Shown: piece by piece, positions 9,741 to 17,340 of the stretch
Position numbering within the stretch: the first letter of the stretch is position 1
How the letters are laid out: every line of letters starts with the position of its first letter
The notes under the pieces: generated by a model
The model's input: the letters and a program-made list of their open reading frames with translations, nothing else
The model's database searches: none
Told to the model about the DNA's origin: nothing
Assembly (NCBI GenBank): GCA_026646885.1
Contig: JAPKHK010000014.1
Span: 1 to 64,000, forward strand
Length of the DNA: 64,000 bases
Origin: Casimicrobiaceae bacterium
GTDB taxonomy: Bacteria > Pseudomonadota > Gammaproteobacteria > Burkholderiales > Casimicrobiaceae
Direction of reading: 5' to 3'
Made by a program: the position numbers and the translations under genes

Positions 9741-10055
9741 TTGCGATGTCCTAGACAAAATAGGCGACTTCCGAAATAGGGTAAAGCGTTTATTGATCCT
9801 TGTCAATCTTTTTGAAAGACCTGTTTGGACCAGGCTTTACCGAAAGTTTCCGCGGTATCAATGGCTACATGCCACCCCTGGCGACCAGGGTTTGGTCGAA
9901 CTTCTGCGCTCCAAGCTTACGGTGCGCCGGATAAGGTTCGCGCGATCGCCCTTCGACATCCGCGCGCGACGCGGCATCTTGTTCGGGAAGGCCATTGGCG
10001 AAGCAGCAACACCGGCGCAGCAAGCGGAGTCTGGCGGCAGGTTGAGAAACGCTGC

Positions 10056-10061
10056 TATAAT
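10056..10061 (+). promoter_or_regulatory. tRNA-Phe -10 element
   Basis: A perfect TATAAT lies 50 nt before the tRNA. The hexamer 17 nt further upstream (GGCGGC) is not a recognisable -35, so the assignment rests on the -10 alone. Confidence 0.5.
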
Positions 10062-10110
10062 CGCGCGCTTTCGGCGAGCCTTTCGGCCGCCGAGATAATT
10101 AACGCAAAAT

Positions 10111-10186
<76 letters not shown>

Positions 10187-10192
10187 ATTTCA

Positions 10193-10219
10193 AAAGCCCG
10201 AACTCGTTTCGGGCTTTTT
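10193..10219 (+). terminator. Rho-independent terminator of tRNA-Phe
   Basis: A perfect 10-bp stem AAAGCCCGAA / TTCGGGCTTT with a 5-nt loop ends in a run of five T, 6 nt after the tRNA CCA end. Confidence 0.85.
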
Positions 10220-10744
10220 CACGTCTGCCGTGTGCGCCAGTTCTGGCGGGGCTTCGCGGATTCGCCTCGCGAGCGGCACCCCTCCCATTCCTGCTTTTTC
10301 GGCCCTCCCTGACCTCTCTGTTCTCTGTTTTTATCTGGTGGTCTCGCGAGCGTGCGCGAGGCCATTTCCTGTATTGATGCGGGTATCAGGGCGATAGGTT
10401 GTGGTTGGAGACTAGTTACCTTCGGCGACCGAAAGATGAAATTGCGCCAAGTCGTCCTCTGGAGCAACGTCCGGCAGTCCTTGCGCTCAGCATGACGCGC
10501 AAGGGCTGCTCGACTCCTGAAAGCTGCCAGACGGCCTAGTTCAGGTCGTCGGCCAGAACGGTCATTGACCTACTGGCATGTGTCGGGCAGCAATGTTCCG
10601 GGTAACTGCCGTTCAGCCCAAGGTCACGTTGACCTTTGGTTCTGCATTCTTTCGCGAACCTCAAACTTTGTCGCCCTTTTCGGTTGTCATGATCTACAGG
10701 CAAACAACCGCATCCTTGATCCGGAAAGTGCCATGATGCGGGAA
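10220..10744. other. 525-bp non-coding stretch at the left edge of the island
   Basis: No convincing gene is seen on either strand. The short open frames here have no recognisable motif or ribosome-binding site. The stretch lies between the tRNA-Phe terminator and the 3' end of the sensor kinase gene. It may hold remnants of an integration module, but none can be identified by eye. Confidence 0.5.
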
Positions 10745-12121
10745 TCAAACTGCCGGCAGCGTCAATGATGCCTGAAGCCCGCCCAATGAGGATTTCGCCA
10801 ACACCAAATCACCGCCGTACATTCGCGCCAGGTCGGCGGTGATGGCAAGCCCAAGCCCCGTACCGGGAACCTGCTCGTCGACGCGAACCCCTCGTTTGAG
10901 GACATGATCGCGTTCGGTCTCGGCGATGCCATTGCCGTCATCATCGACGCGCACCCGGAGTTTGCCGGGCTCGTCCGAGACTTGAATCTCGACCCGTGAT
11001 CTGGCCCACTTCGCGGCGTTGTCGATCAGATTTCCCAGCATTTCCTGCAAATCCTGTTCTTCGCCGCGAAATTCCGGACGGGTTTCATCCGTAAGCACGA
11101 CAAACTCGAGGTGACGGTCGACATGGACCCGCTGCATGACACGCACCAGTCCCCGGATCACTGGTTCAACGGCGGTGCGCATGCCCGGAATTTGTACCGA
11201 TGCGGCCGCTTGTGCGCGGCTCAGGTGGTAATCGACCTGCTTGCGCACGGTGTCGACTTGCGATGCGACCAGACGTGCCAAGTCGTCATCCCGTTTCTCG
11301 GGCGCATGGGCAGCATTGGCGAGGAAGCTCAGCGGTGTTTTAAGCGCATGAGCCAGGTTGCCGGCTTGCGTCCGGGCACGCTCGACCACTTCGGCGTTTT
11401 GCGCCAGCACCGTGTTGAACTCACTTACCAGCGGCATGATCTCGTTCGGGAAGGTGCCTTCCATGTTTCGGGCATCTCCTTGCCGAACGCGCCCGAGGGC
11501 ATCCTGCATGCTGCGCAGGGGGGCAAGCCCGACGAACACCTGCATTGAGGCTGCGAACGTCAACCCCATTCCTAGTATGCCCAATGCCAACCAAAGATGG
11601 CCTTTGAAGTCTGCGATAGGTCCTGTCATCAGGCTTTCATTGGCCGCGACCATCAACCGCAGGGAATGCGTGTCAATGGTGACGGTCCGTTCCACTATTT
11701 TTAGTGTAACTCCCTGGGGGCCTTCAATCCGATGCCGATGAATTTCTCCGTCCGCCGGGGCATCCGCCGGCACGGCCAGCGTCTCATCCCACAGTGAGCG
11801 AGAGCGCAACACCGCCCTGACGGGATGCTCACCCGCAGCGGCGATGCGATCGATCTGCCAATACAGGCCGGACAGGGGTTTGTTGAGGCGCGGGTCACTT
11901 GGAAGCAATCGAACCTGGGCCTGATTCTGCTCATCGAGGATCAGTTGGGCCGTAAGTTGATCCAGATGATTTTTCAGTTCCGCATCGAACTGGGCTTCGA
12001 CATGCTGATGGAAGAGTTGGCCAAGTCCCCAGCCTGCAACCAGAATCGAAATGACGATCCAGAAAAGTGTCCCCACCAATAGGCGTATGCGCAGGGAGTT
12101 ACGCAGGAGGGAAAGGTTCAT
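10745..12121 (-). CDS. PhoQ/QseC-like sensor histidine kinase
   Basis: The protein is 458 aa. The first transmembrane helix is at about 13-33, a periplasmic sensor follows to about 178, a second helix is at about 180-200, and then HAMP. The H-box is LAHALKTPLSFLAN, the HALKTP form typical of the PhoQ/QseC subfamily, and the N-box is NLIDNAAKWARS. G-boxes are DDDGNGI and GTGLGLAI. It should autophosphorylate the His and pass phosphate to the response regulator encoded just upstream; the two genes overlap by ATGA. It is the third gene of the PepSY-regulator-kinase operon inside the island. The signal may be redox or cations, but this is inferred only from the cytochrome genes across the divergent promoter. 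Confidence 0.9.
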   Translation of the reverse strand: MNLSLLRNSLRIRLLVGTLFWIVISILVAGWGLGQLFHQHVEAQFDAELKNHLDQLTAQLILDEQNQAQVRLLPSDPRLNKPLSGLYWQIDRIAAAGEHPVRAVLRSRSLWDETLAVPADAPADGEIHRHRIEGPQGVTLKIVERTVTIDTHSLRLMVAANESLMTGPIADFKGHLWLALGILGMGLTFAASMQVFVGLAPLRSMQDALGRVRQGDARNMEGTFPNEIMPLVSEFNTVLAQNAEVVERARTQAGNLAHALKTPLSFLANAAHAPEKRDDDLARLVASQVDTVRKQVDYHLSRAQAAASVQIPGMRTAVEPVIRGLVRVMQRVHVDRHLEFVVLTDETRPEFRGEEQDLQEMLGNLIDNAAKWARSRVEIQVSDEPGKLRVRVDDDGNGIAETERDHVLKRGVRVDEQVPGTGLGLAITADLARMYGGDLVLAKSSLGGLQASLTLPAV

Positions 12122-12780
12122 GGCGCTTTGTTGAGCCGGTAGCCCAATCCGCGCACGGTTTCGATCAGTCCAGGAGGCAGTTTCTTGCGCAAGCGCGCGA
12201 TGAATACCTCGACCGTATTCGAGTCGCGATCGAAATCCTGGGCGTAAATATGTTCGGTCAGTTCGGCCCGGGAGACGATTTCCCCTGGATGATGCATCAG
12301 GTAGGCCAGTACCCGATATTCATGGCTCGTCAGCGTCAAGGCAGTGCCATCCACGCTGGCCCGGCTACTGCGGGTATCCAGGGTTAGCGGACCGCAAACC
12401 AACTCGGTACTGGCATGACCGCCGGCACGACGAATCAGGGCTCGGAGCCTCGCCAGCAGTTCTTCCATATGAAAGGGCTTGGTTAGATAGTCGTCCGCTC
12501 CGGCATCAATGCCGGCCACTTTCTCTCGCCAGGTGTCGCGAGCGGTCAGGATCAACACCGGCAAGGTACGACCCGCCGCACGCCATTTCTTGAGAACCGT
12601 GATGCCATCCATCTGCGGCAGGCCGATGTCGAGCACGATGGCGTCGTAGGGCTCGGTCTCCCCCATGAAGTGGCCATCGACCCCGTTATGGGCTACATCC
12701 ACGACATAGCCGCCCGACTGGATACCTTCGACCAGTTGTGCCGCCAGCGTCAGTTCATCTTCGACAACCAGGATGCGCAT
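12118..12780 (-). CDS. OmpR/PhoP-family response regulator
   Basis: The protein is 220 aa. The N-terminal receiver domain has the acidic pair VVEDE, the phospho-acceptor Asp in 'AIVLDIGLPQMDG' and the conserved Lys in LTKPF. The C-terminal winged helix carries 'LTSHEYRVLAYLMHHPGEIV' and ends 'ETVRGLGYRL'. It is translationally coupled on both sides: its ATG overlaps the PepSY stop (TGATG) and its stop overlaps the kinase ATG. Its likely targets include the divergent promoter region 13140-13275, where four 6-nt half-sites are spaced exactly 11 bp apart, the geometry OmpR-family dimers bind. Confidence 0.92.
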   Translation of the reverse strand: MRILVVEDELTLAAQLVEGIQSGGYVVDVAHNGVDGHFMGETEPYDAIVLDIGLPQMDGITVLKKWRAAGRTLPVLILTARDTWREKVAGIDAGADDYLTKPFHMEELLARLRALIRRAGGHASTELVCGPLTLDTRSSRASVDGTALTLTSHEYRVLAYLMHHPGEIVSRAELTEHIYAQDFDRDSNTVEVFIARLRKKLPPGLIETVRGLGYRLNKAP

Positions 12781-13139
12781 CAGCGAGGCTCACCTTGGCG
12801 ATGCGGCTTGTCATTCTTTTCCTTGAAACCGAGGATGGTGCCATCTCGAGCATGAATCTTCAGTTTCACCAAGGCGCCTCCCTTGCGCAATAACTTGATT
12901 TCATAAACCCACTCACCTTTTTCACGGTCGAGTTCAACCTCCATGACCTGGCCGGGATACTCGCGCTCGACCCGATCAAGAATCGTGCGCAAGGGCAATA
13001 CGTCCCCTGCCTCGACAGCTTGGCGGGCACGGTCATAGTCGGTTTTATCTCCTGCGTAACCGTTCATCGGCCCCAGCATTGCAAGCAAGGCCAGGCCGGT
13101 TAGCGTGTGGCGCAAAAAAGCAACGATTCTCGACGACAT
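12780..13139 (-). CDS. exported PepSY-domain protein
   Basis: The protein is 119 aa from the ATG at 13139 (GTGGAG upstream); a GTG at 13151 is an alternative. A signal peptide ends near GYAGDK. The mature part has one PepSY-like domain: 'DVLPLRTILDRVEREYPGQV', then 'VYEIKLLRKGGALVKLKIHA' and 'DGTILGFK'. PepSY proteins occur beside PhoPQ-type systems and ferric-reductase or cytochrome modules and may tune sensor or reductase activity in the periplasm. It is the first gene of the regulator operon, so the regulator likely controls it. A second PepSY protein lies in the divergent cytochrome operon. Confidence 0.85.
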   Translation of the reverse strand: MSSRIVAFLRHTLTGLALLAMLGPMNGYAGDKTDYDRARQAVEAGDVLPLRTILDRVEREYPGQVMEVELDREKGEWVYEIKLLRKGGALVKLKIHARDGTILGFKEKNDKPHRQGEPR

Positions 13140-13184
13140 CTTCAACTCCACAGTTTTCCTGCCTGATCTTTTAGCGCTGTGAAC

Positions 13185-13223
13185 CTGAACACAGGATGAA
13201 CAAGCAATTCAGCAATCATTCAG
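13185..13223. promoter_or_regulatory. four half-sites phased at 11 bp (candidate operator)
   Basis: CTGAAC (13185), ATGAAC (13196), ATTCAG (13207) and ATTCAG (13218) begin exactly 11 bp apart. CTGAAC is the reverse complement of GTTCAG, so the array is two sites on one strand followed by two on the other. It lies between the divergent PepSY/regulator/kinase operon and the cytochrome operon, the natural place for the adjacent OmpR-family regulator to bind. Binding is inference. Confidence 0.6.
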
Positions 13224-13275
13224 ACAGGGTGGCGCAAAGTGCGTCCCACAGTCCGATTACCGCCAGGAGAAACAT

Positions 13276-13677
13276 ATGAAGTACATGTTGGTCGTCACCT
13301 CAGGAATTGTTGCCATGATACTCAGCACCGCGACACTCGCCGGTCCACGCGAAGACCTGCTGGCCCAGTATGCGGCAGCCGCCAAGACAGCAGGATTTTC
13401 AGCGGCACGCGGCCAGGCCCTGCATACGCAGAGTTTTTCGGGAGGCAAGCCCGACACCCCCTCCTGCACCACCTGTCATGGCAAGGACACCCGGGGTGCC
13501 GGTCGGGCGCTGACCGGCAAGACCATCGAACCGGTTGCCGTGTCGGTGACGCCAACGCGTTATATCGATCCGGCAAAAGTCGAAAAGTGGTTCAAGCGCA
13601 ATTGCACCGAAGTATTGGGGCGCGAATGCACCCCCCAGGAAAAAGGTGACTGGCTCACCTTTGTGATCGGTCAGTAA
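13276..13677 (+). CDS. SHP-like (DUF1924) monoheme cytochrome c
   Basis: The protein is 133 aa with a signal peptide ending near TLAGP. One heme c motif, CTTCH, lies at about 62-66, and two further Cys (NCTEVLGREC) lie near 110-117. The start 'PREDLLAQYAAAAK' and the block 'FSAARGQALH' match the DUF1924 family, which includes the sphaeroides heme protein SHP, an oxygen/NO-binding cytochrome with a labile axial ligand. GCCAGGAGAAAC before the ATG is a fair ribosome-binding site. It is first in a plus-strand operon with a diheme cytochrome, a PepSY protein and a flavocytochrome. It is predicted to be periplasmic. Confidence 0.85.
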   Translation: MKYMLVVTSGIVAMILSTATLAGPREDLLAQYAAAAKTAGFSAARGQALHTQSFSGGKPDTPSCTTCHGKDTRGAGRALTGKTIEPVAVSVTPTRYIDPAKVEKWFKRNCTEVLGRECTPQEKGDWLTFVIGQ

Positions 13678-13698
13678 TTCCATACAAAGGAGACTCCC

Positions 13699-14190
13699 GT
13701 GCGCATTCCCTATCGTCCGCTTGCCATCGGTCTCATGACCCTGGCTTTTTCTGCCCTTGTATTAACCCGCGCCCAGGCTGGCGACCGCCATTTCTTTTCA
13801 CCGGTAGCCGATCCGGTCGTCAAGGAGGAGTGTGGCAGTTGCCATCTGGCTTTTGCGCCCTCGATGCTCCCGGCGCGATCATGGCAGCGCATGATGGGCG
13901 AGTTGGACAATCATTTCGGCGACAACGCCAGCCTCGATGCGGCCACCGCCGAAAAGATTACGGGCTATCTCGTTGCCAATGCCGGTGATGCAGGTGGCCA
14001 GCGCTACAGCAGCAAATTGCTCAAAGGCGTGGCAGCCGGGGCGGCTCCACAGCGCATCACGGAATTGCCCAAATGGGTCAGCGAACATCGCAAAGTTCCC
14101 GACTGGGAGTGGCGCCACAAGGAGGTGCGCACCAAAGCGAACTGTGTCGCCTGCCATACCGCAGCAGAACAAGGCTCCTACGACGAATGA
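13699..14190 (+). CDS. diheme cytochrome c (DHC family)
   Basis: The protein is 163 aa from a GTG at 13699 with AAAGGAGA upstream. A signal peptide or anchor is followed by 'DPVVKEECGSCHLAFAPSML' with the first CxxCH and by CVACH near the C terminus. The two-heme spacing and the block 'PARSWQRMMGELDNHFGDNA' are typical of DHC, the physiological electron donor to SHP in Rhodobacter. The gene follows the SHP-like gene by 21 nt. It is predicted to shuttle electrons in the periplasm from the membrane flavocytochrome encoded downstream to the SHP-like protein; that route is inferred from operon structure. Confidence 0.9.
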   Translation: MRIPYRPLAIGLMTLAFSALVLTRAQAGDRHFFSPVADPVVKEECGSCHLAFAPSMLPARSWQRMMGELDNHFGDNASLDAATAEKITGYLVANAGDAGGQRYSSKLLKGVAAGAAPQRITELPKWVSEHRKVPDWEWRHKEVRTKANCVACHTAAEQGSYDE

Positions 14191-14227
14191 CCGATTCCCA
14201 CATTAACCTGAGCTGGAGGAATTCACC

Positions 14228-14632
14228 ATGCGCACATTAACCATCGCTGCATTGCTGGCCACTGTTTTCTTCTCCATGTCGAGTCATGCCCAGGATGGCC
14301 GTCCTGCCAGCGCCGACAAAACCAAATGGCTGTCGATCCCCGAAGTGCATGCCAGATTGGAATCTGCCGGTTATCGGAATATCGAGAAGATCGAACGTGA
14401 AAGCGGCAGCTATGAGGTCAAGGCCACCGACCCGGCGGGGCATCGGCTCAAGCTGTACGTGCACCCCCAGACGGGTGACGTCATCAATCAGCGGCAACGT
14501 GACGCCAAGCGCGATAAATACGACAGTGGCAACGCAAGGAATATGCAGCGCAATTCGGCTGACTGCAACGAACGACGCTGCCGGGATGACTTGCCCCAAC
14601 CGGGAATCCTCCAATCCGCCCCTGGAAAATGA
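14228..14632 (+). CDS. exported PepSY-domain protein
   Basis: The protein is 134 aa. A signal peptide ending SSHAQDG is followed by a PepSY-like domain: 'WLSIPEVHARLESAGYRNIE', then 'SYEVKATDPAGHRLKLYVHP' and TGDVINQR. The tail is Arg/Asn-rich with two Cys (DCNERRC). GAGCTGGAGGA precedes the ATG. It lies between the diheme cytochrome and the flavocytochrome genes, as PepSY proteins often accompany ferric-reductase-like proteins. It is predicted to be periplasmic; its precise role is unknown. Confidence 0.85.
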   Translation: MRTLTIAALLATVFFSMSSHAQDGRPASADKTKWLSIPEVHARLESAGYRNIEKIERESGSYEVKATDPAGHRLKLYVHPQTGDVINQRQRDAKRDKYDSGNARNMQRNSADCNERRCRDDLPQPGILQSAPGK

Positions 14633-14650
14633 TCCATCAGGAGTCTTGAC

Positions 14651-15973
14651 ATGAAAATCTTGCTCGGTTCGCTGCTTGCCATTGTCGCCGTCGCCTGGGG
14701 AATGGATGTACTGGCCACGGGTGGTAGCAGTGGCGGCACCCTGCCTTGGGTAATCCGCCAGGAAATGCTCTATCTGAGCGGCCTTCTATCCATTGCACTG
14801 ATGTCGTTGGCGATGTTTTTGTCCACACGTCCCGCCTGGCTCGAAACCCCGCTGGGCGGTATGGATCGCGTCTATCGGACCCATAAATGGGCCGGCATTC
14901 TCGCGGTGAGCTTCGCCGTAGTGCATTGGCTCGTCGAGGAGATTGTCGGGAAGATTCTCAAGGCGACGATTGGTCGCGAAGGCCGCATCCCCAAGGAACA
15001 ATTCACCGGCTTCCTGGAAGTGATGCGTGATCTGGCCAAGGACATTGGGGAGTGGGCGTTCTATGTGGTGCTGGCCATGCTGGCCATCACGCTATGGAAG
15101 CGATTCCCCTACAAAACCTGGCGACTGACGCATCTGGCCATGCCCGTGATCTATCTGATGATGGCGCTGCATGCGGTCATGCTTGCGCCGACAGATTACT
15201 GGGCCAAGCCAGTAGGGATTCTCCTGGCGACGCTCATTGCGGGCGGAATCTATGGTGCCCTGCATTCGCTGGTCGGCCGCATCGGGCGCAAACGCCAGGT
15301 GAATGGGGCGATCGTGGCCCTCGAACAGCCTGCTCCGGATGTGCTGACGGTACGTTGCCAACTCGGCAATGGCTGGCGAGGGCATCGTCCCGGCCAGTTC
15401 GCTTTCGTAACCTTCGACGCGAAGGAAGGCGCGCATCCTTTCACGATTGCCAGTGCGGATCGCGATGATCGGACCATCACTTTCCAGATCAAGACACTGG
15501 GTGATTACACCCGCACCCTCGGCAACAGGCTGGAAATCGGCCAGGCAGTGAAGGTTGAAGGTCCTTATGGTCGCTTCGACATGGCCCGGCAGGATACAAA
15601 CGCCCAACAAATCTGGATTGCTGGCGGGATCGGGGTGACGCCGTTCCTCGCATGGCTGGATTCATTGCAGCAGACGCCGAGCCAGGTTTCTGCGGACCTC
15701 CACTACTGCACCCGTGATCGAGCCAGTGATCCCTTTGTCGCCCGCCTCGAGGCAAGCTGCGCCGCGGTGCCTGGCATCCGTCTGCACATTCATGGCGCCC
15801 AACAAGGTGAAACATTGAGCGCTGCCGATGTTGCCGCTGCGCAGGCTGGCTCACGCCGGTCAGAAATCTGGTTCTGCGGGCCACAAGGCCTGGCCGAAAA
15901 GCTCAAGCATGAACTTGGGCGTATCGGACAAGGCCGGTTCAGATTCCACCAAGAAGCTTTTGAAATGCGTTGA
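14651..15973 (+). CDS. ferric-reductase-like flavocytochrome b
   Basis: The protein is 440 aa. Six or so transmembrane helices fill residues 1-215, with candidate heme-ligand His in YRTHKWAG, VVHWLVEE, LTHLAMP and MALHAVML. The cytoplasmic half has an FAD-binding ferredoxin-reductase domain (RPGQFAF and HPFTIAS) and a pyridine-nucleotide domain (GGIGVTPFLAWL and CGPQGLAEKL). This matches the NOX/FRE family, which moves electrons from NAD(P)H through FAD and two hemes across the membrane. In classical SHP/DHC loci a cytochrome b561-type protein occupies this place, so the flavocytochrome is a notable substitution that would feed the cytochromes from cytoplasmic NAD(P)H. Confidence 0.88.
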   Translation: MKILLGSLLAIVAVAWGMDVLATGGSSGGTLPWVIRQEMLYLSGLLSIALMSLAMFLSTRPAWLETPLGGMDRVYRTHKWAGILAVSFAVVHWLVEEIVGKILKATIGREGRIPKEQFTGFLEVMRDLAKDIGEWAFYVVLAMLAITLWKRFPYKTWRLTHLAMPVIYLMMALHAVMLAPTDYWAKPVGILLATLIAGGIYGALHSLVGRIGRKRQVNGAIVALEQPAPDVLTVRCQLGNGWRGHRPGQFAFVTFDAKEGAHPFTIASADRDDRTITFQIKTLGDYTRTLGNRLEIGQAVKVEGPYGRFDMARQDTNAQQIWIAGGIGVTPFLAWLDSLQQTPSQVSADLHYCTRDRASDPFVARLEASCAAVPGIRLHIHGAQQGETLSAADVAAAQAGSRRSEIWFCGPQGLAEKLKHELGRIGQGRFRFHQEAFEMR

Positions 15974-16007
15974 AACATCTACCGATCCAGCCAAAGGAAA
16001 TGAAACC

Positions 16008-16292
16008 ATGAAAACCATCTCGATCATCCTGCTTGCATTGTCCATGACGACCGTACATGCCGCCACCCCTGAGGCCCAAGCGGAATCCTGCGATCAAATC
16101 AGGGAACAGATTCGGGCGCATACCGGCATTCCGGCCAAACCCAACACGACACTGCTGGGCAAGGTGGGTGAAAACAAGAAATGCCGTTTCACTTCTGCCG
16201 AGGCGTATCGTGCGGCCTGGGGCGACAAGCCCCTGCCCAAGGATGATCGACGTGATCGTCGCTCGAAAGGGCGCGAGCACGATGATGATTGA
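16008..16292 (+). CDS. small exported protein of the cytochrome operon
   Basis: The protein is 94 aa from the ATG at 16008, with AAAGGAAAT upstream. A signal peptide ends near VHAATPE. The mature part has two Cys (SCDQIREQIR and NKKCRF) and a very hydrophilic Lys/Arg/Asp tail. The pattern of a short exported protein with one possible disulfide recurs near ferric-reductase-type genes, but I do not recognise a named family. It is the last gene of the plus-strand operon, 34 nt after the flavocytochrome. The acidic-basic tail might bind metal or a partner; this is speculation. Confidence 0.7.
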   Translation: MKTISIILLALSMTTVHAATPEAQAESCDQIREQIRAHTGIPAKPNTTLLGKVGENKKCRFTSAEAYRAAWGDKPLPKDDRRDRRSKGREHDDD

Positions 16293-16370
16293 AGCGGATG
16301 TCAAACGGATGTTGATTAAGGGTTCCTTAAGCTGAACGTGAAAGACTGCCAGAATCATGATGCCACCTGA

Positions 16371-16976
16371 GGTGTTGGGCGTGGTGGCCAAGGGCGTACT
16401 GGCACGGGGACTTCGCGCGGCGGTAGCCAGGGCAATGGGGGTGGCCACGGTGGCTCAGGCGGCCACGGCCCCGCCGGTGACAAGGGCGGCGGCAAAGGCG
16501 GCGGTCAGGGAAAGAGGACGCCCGGCCACGCCGGGGGGCGACCATTCATTTCCTACGTCGGCACGCACCCCGATGATGACGGCCCCGACCCCGATGGCCT
16601 CGATCAGGCGGAACGAATGCAGATCGAGGGGAGTGCAATCGACCTGATCATTGGTCTTGAGCCAGGACTGCGCCGCACTCCGGAAGGCAACCCAGGTTTT
16701 GACCTCTTCGAGGCCGACAGTACTGGCGGGCAGATTCGATGGGTCGAAGTGAAGTCGATGACGGGCACCTTGGAAGATCGCCCGGTAGGCCTGTCACACA
16801 CGCAATTCGACTACGCACGCGAAAAGGGCGAAGCGTACTGGTTGTACGTGGTTGAGTGCGCAACCGATCCGGCAAAAGCCCGCATACTCAGAATCCAGAA
16901 CCCCGTCGGCCACGCCCGGACGTTCACGTTCGATCATGGCTGGAGCGAGATCGCTCGAACTGATCCGCCCCAGTGA
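16371..16976 (+). pseudogene. 5'-truncated DUF3883-domain gene
   Basis: An open frame of 201 codons starts right after a TGA (16368-16370) with no usable start codon. It first encodes a Gly-rich, Ser/His/Lys linker (about 60 residues), then a well-conserved segment: 'PFISYVGTHPDDDGPDPDG', 'QIEGSAIDLIIGLEPGL', GNPGFDLFEA, 'WVEVKSMTGTLEDRPVGLS' and 'EAYWLYVVE'. This matches DUF3883, a nuclease-like domain usually at the C terminus of large helicases or ATPases in restriction and defence loci. Only the C-terminal end remains. An ATG at 16617 could start a 119-aa product that lacks part of the conserved domain. It lies at the right edge of the island, so the rest was probably lost by deletion or replacement. 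Confidence 0.7.
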
Positions 16977-17072
16977 TGTACCGCTCGGCCAAATCATCGA
17001 ATCCACGCCCTCAAGGCCAAGGCGTTACTATCTAGTTCGGATTGCGGACGCGGGTTCGGTTCCGTGTTCCGC

Positions 17073-17124
17073 CACCACACCTTGAAGAGGACTGACCACG
17101 CGCCCCGCGCGTGGCGGCGTAGGC
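17073..17124 (+). repeat. 52-bp direct repeat, copy 1
   Basis: The block starts CACCACACCTTGAAGAGG and ends GGCGGCGTAGGC. It recurs at 17215-17266 with one mismatch, 142 bp apart. It directly follows a sequence ending in GCCACCA. Confidence 0.9.
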
Positions 17125-17178
17125 TAACTCGGCGCTAGCCGAGGTTAAGCGAGGTGCAAGCCGAGCGGCCGAAGCCAC

Positions 17179-17219
17179 AAATCCTTGTGTCGGTGGTTCG
17201 ATTCCGCCCTTGGTCACCA
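17179..17219 (+). repeat. right attachment site: partial copy of tRNA-Phe 3' half
   Basis: 41 nt match tRNA-Phe positions 10146-10186 with a single mismatch (T at 17214 for C at 10181). The copy runs from the anticodon-stem 3' strand through the T-arm to CCA, the classic att core of tRNA-targeting integrative elements. The 5' half of a tRNA is absent, so it is not a functional tRNA. Confidence 0.88.
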
Positions 17220-17266
17220 CACCTTGAAGAGGACTGACCAAGCGCCCCGCGCGTGGCGGCGTAGGC
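17215..17266 (+). repeat. 52-bp direct repeat, copy 2
   Basis: Second copy of the block at 17073-17124, one mismatch (A for C after GACCA). Its first five bases are the CACCA end of the tRNA-Phe copy. It probably marks the original chromosomal sequence beyond the attachment site. Confidence 0.9.
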
Positions 17267-17340
17267 GGATTCGGCGCCAGGCCAGTGATGCTCGAATCCA
17301 AGGTGCCCAGCGCAGGAACGGTTTCCAGCATCGCGCGATA

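Larger units (their letters stand above)
16977..17340. other. right island junction, no gene
   Basis: The stretch holds the tRNA-Phe 3' copy (17179-17219), two copies of a 52-bp flank and a CTCGGC/GCCGAG hairpin near 17128-17143. At 17040-17078 a sequence ending GCCACCA loosely resembles another tRNA 3' end, but its T-stem does not pair in register. No protein-coding gene is supported here. Confidence 0.7.

Noticed and set aside
10042..10061. TTGAGA as the -35 for the tRNA-Phe promoter
   Set aside because: Only 8 nt from the -10, far too close for sigma-70.
17040..17078. A second tRNA gene fragment
   Set aside because: Ends in GCCACCA, but the T-stem pairs only with an extra loop base and no 5' half exists; kept as an observation, not a tRNA feature.
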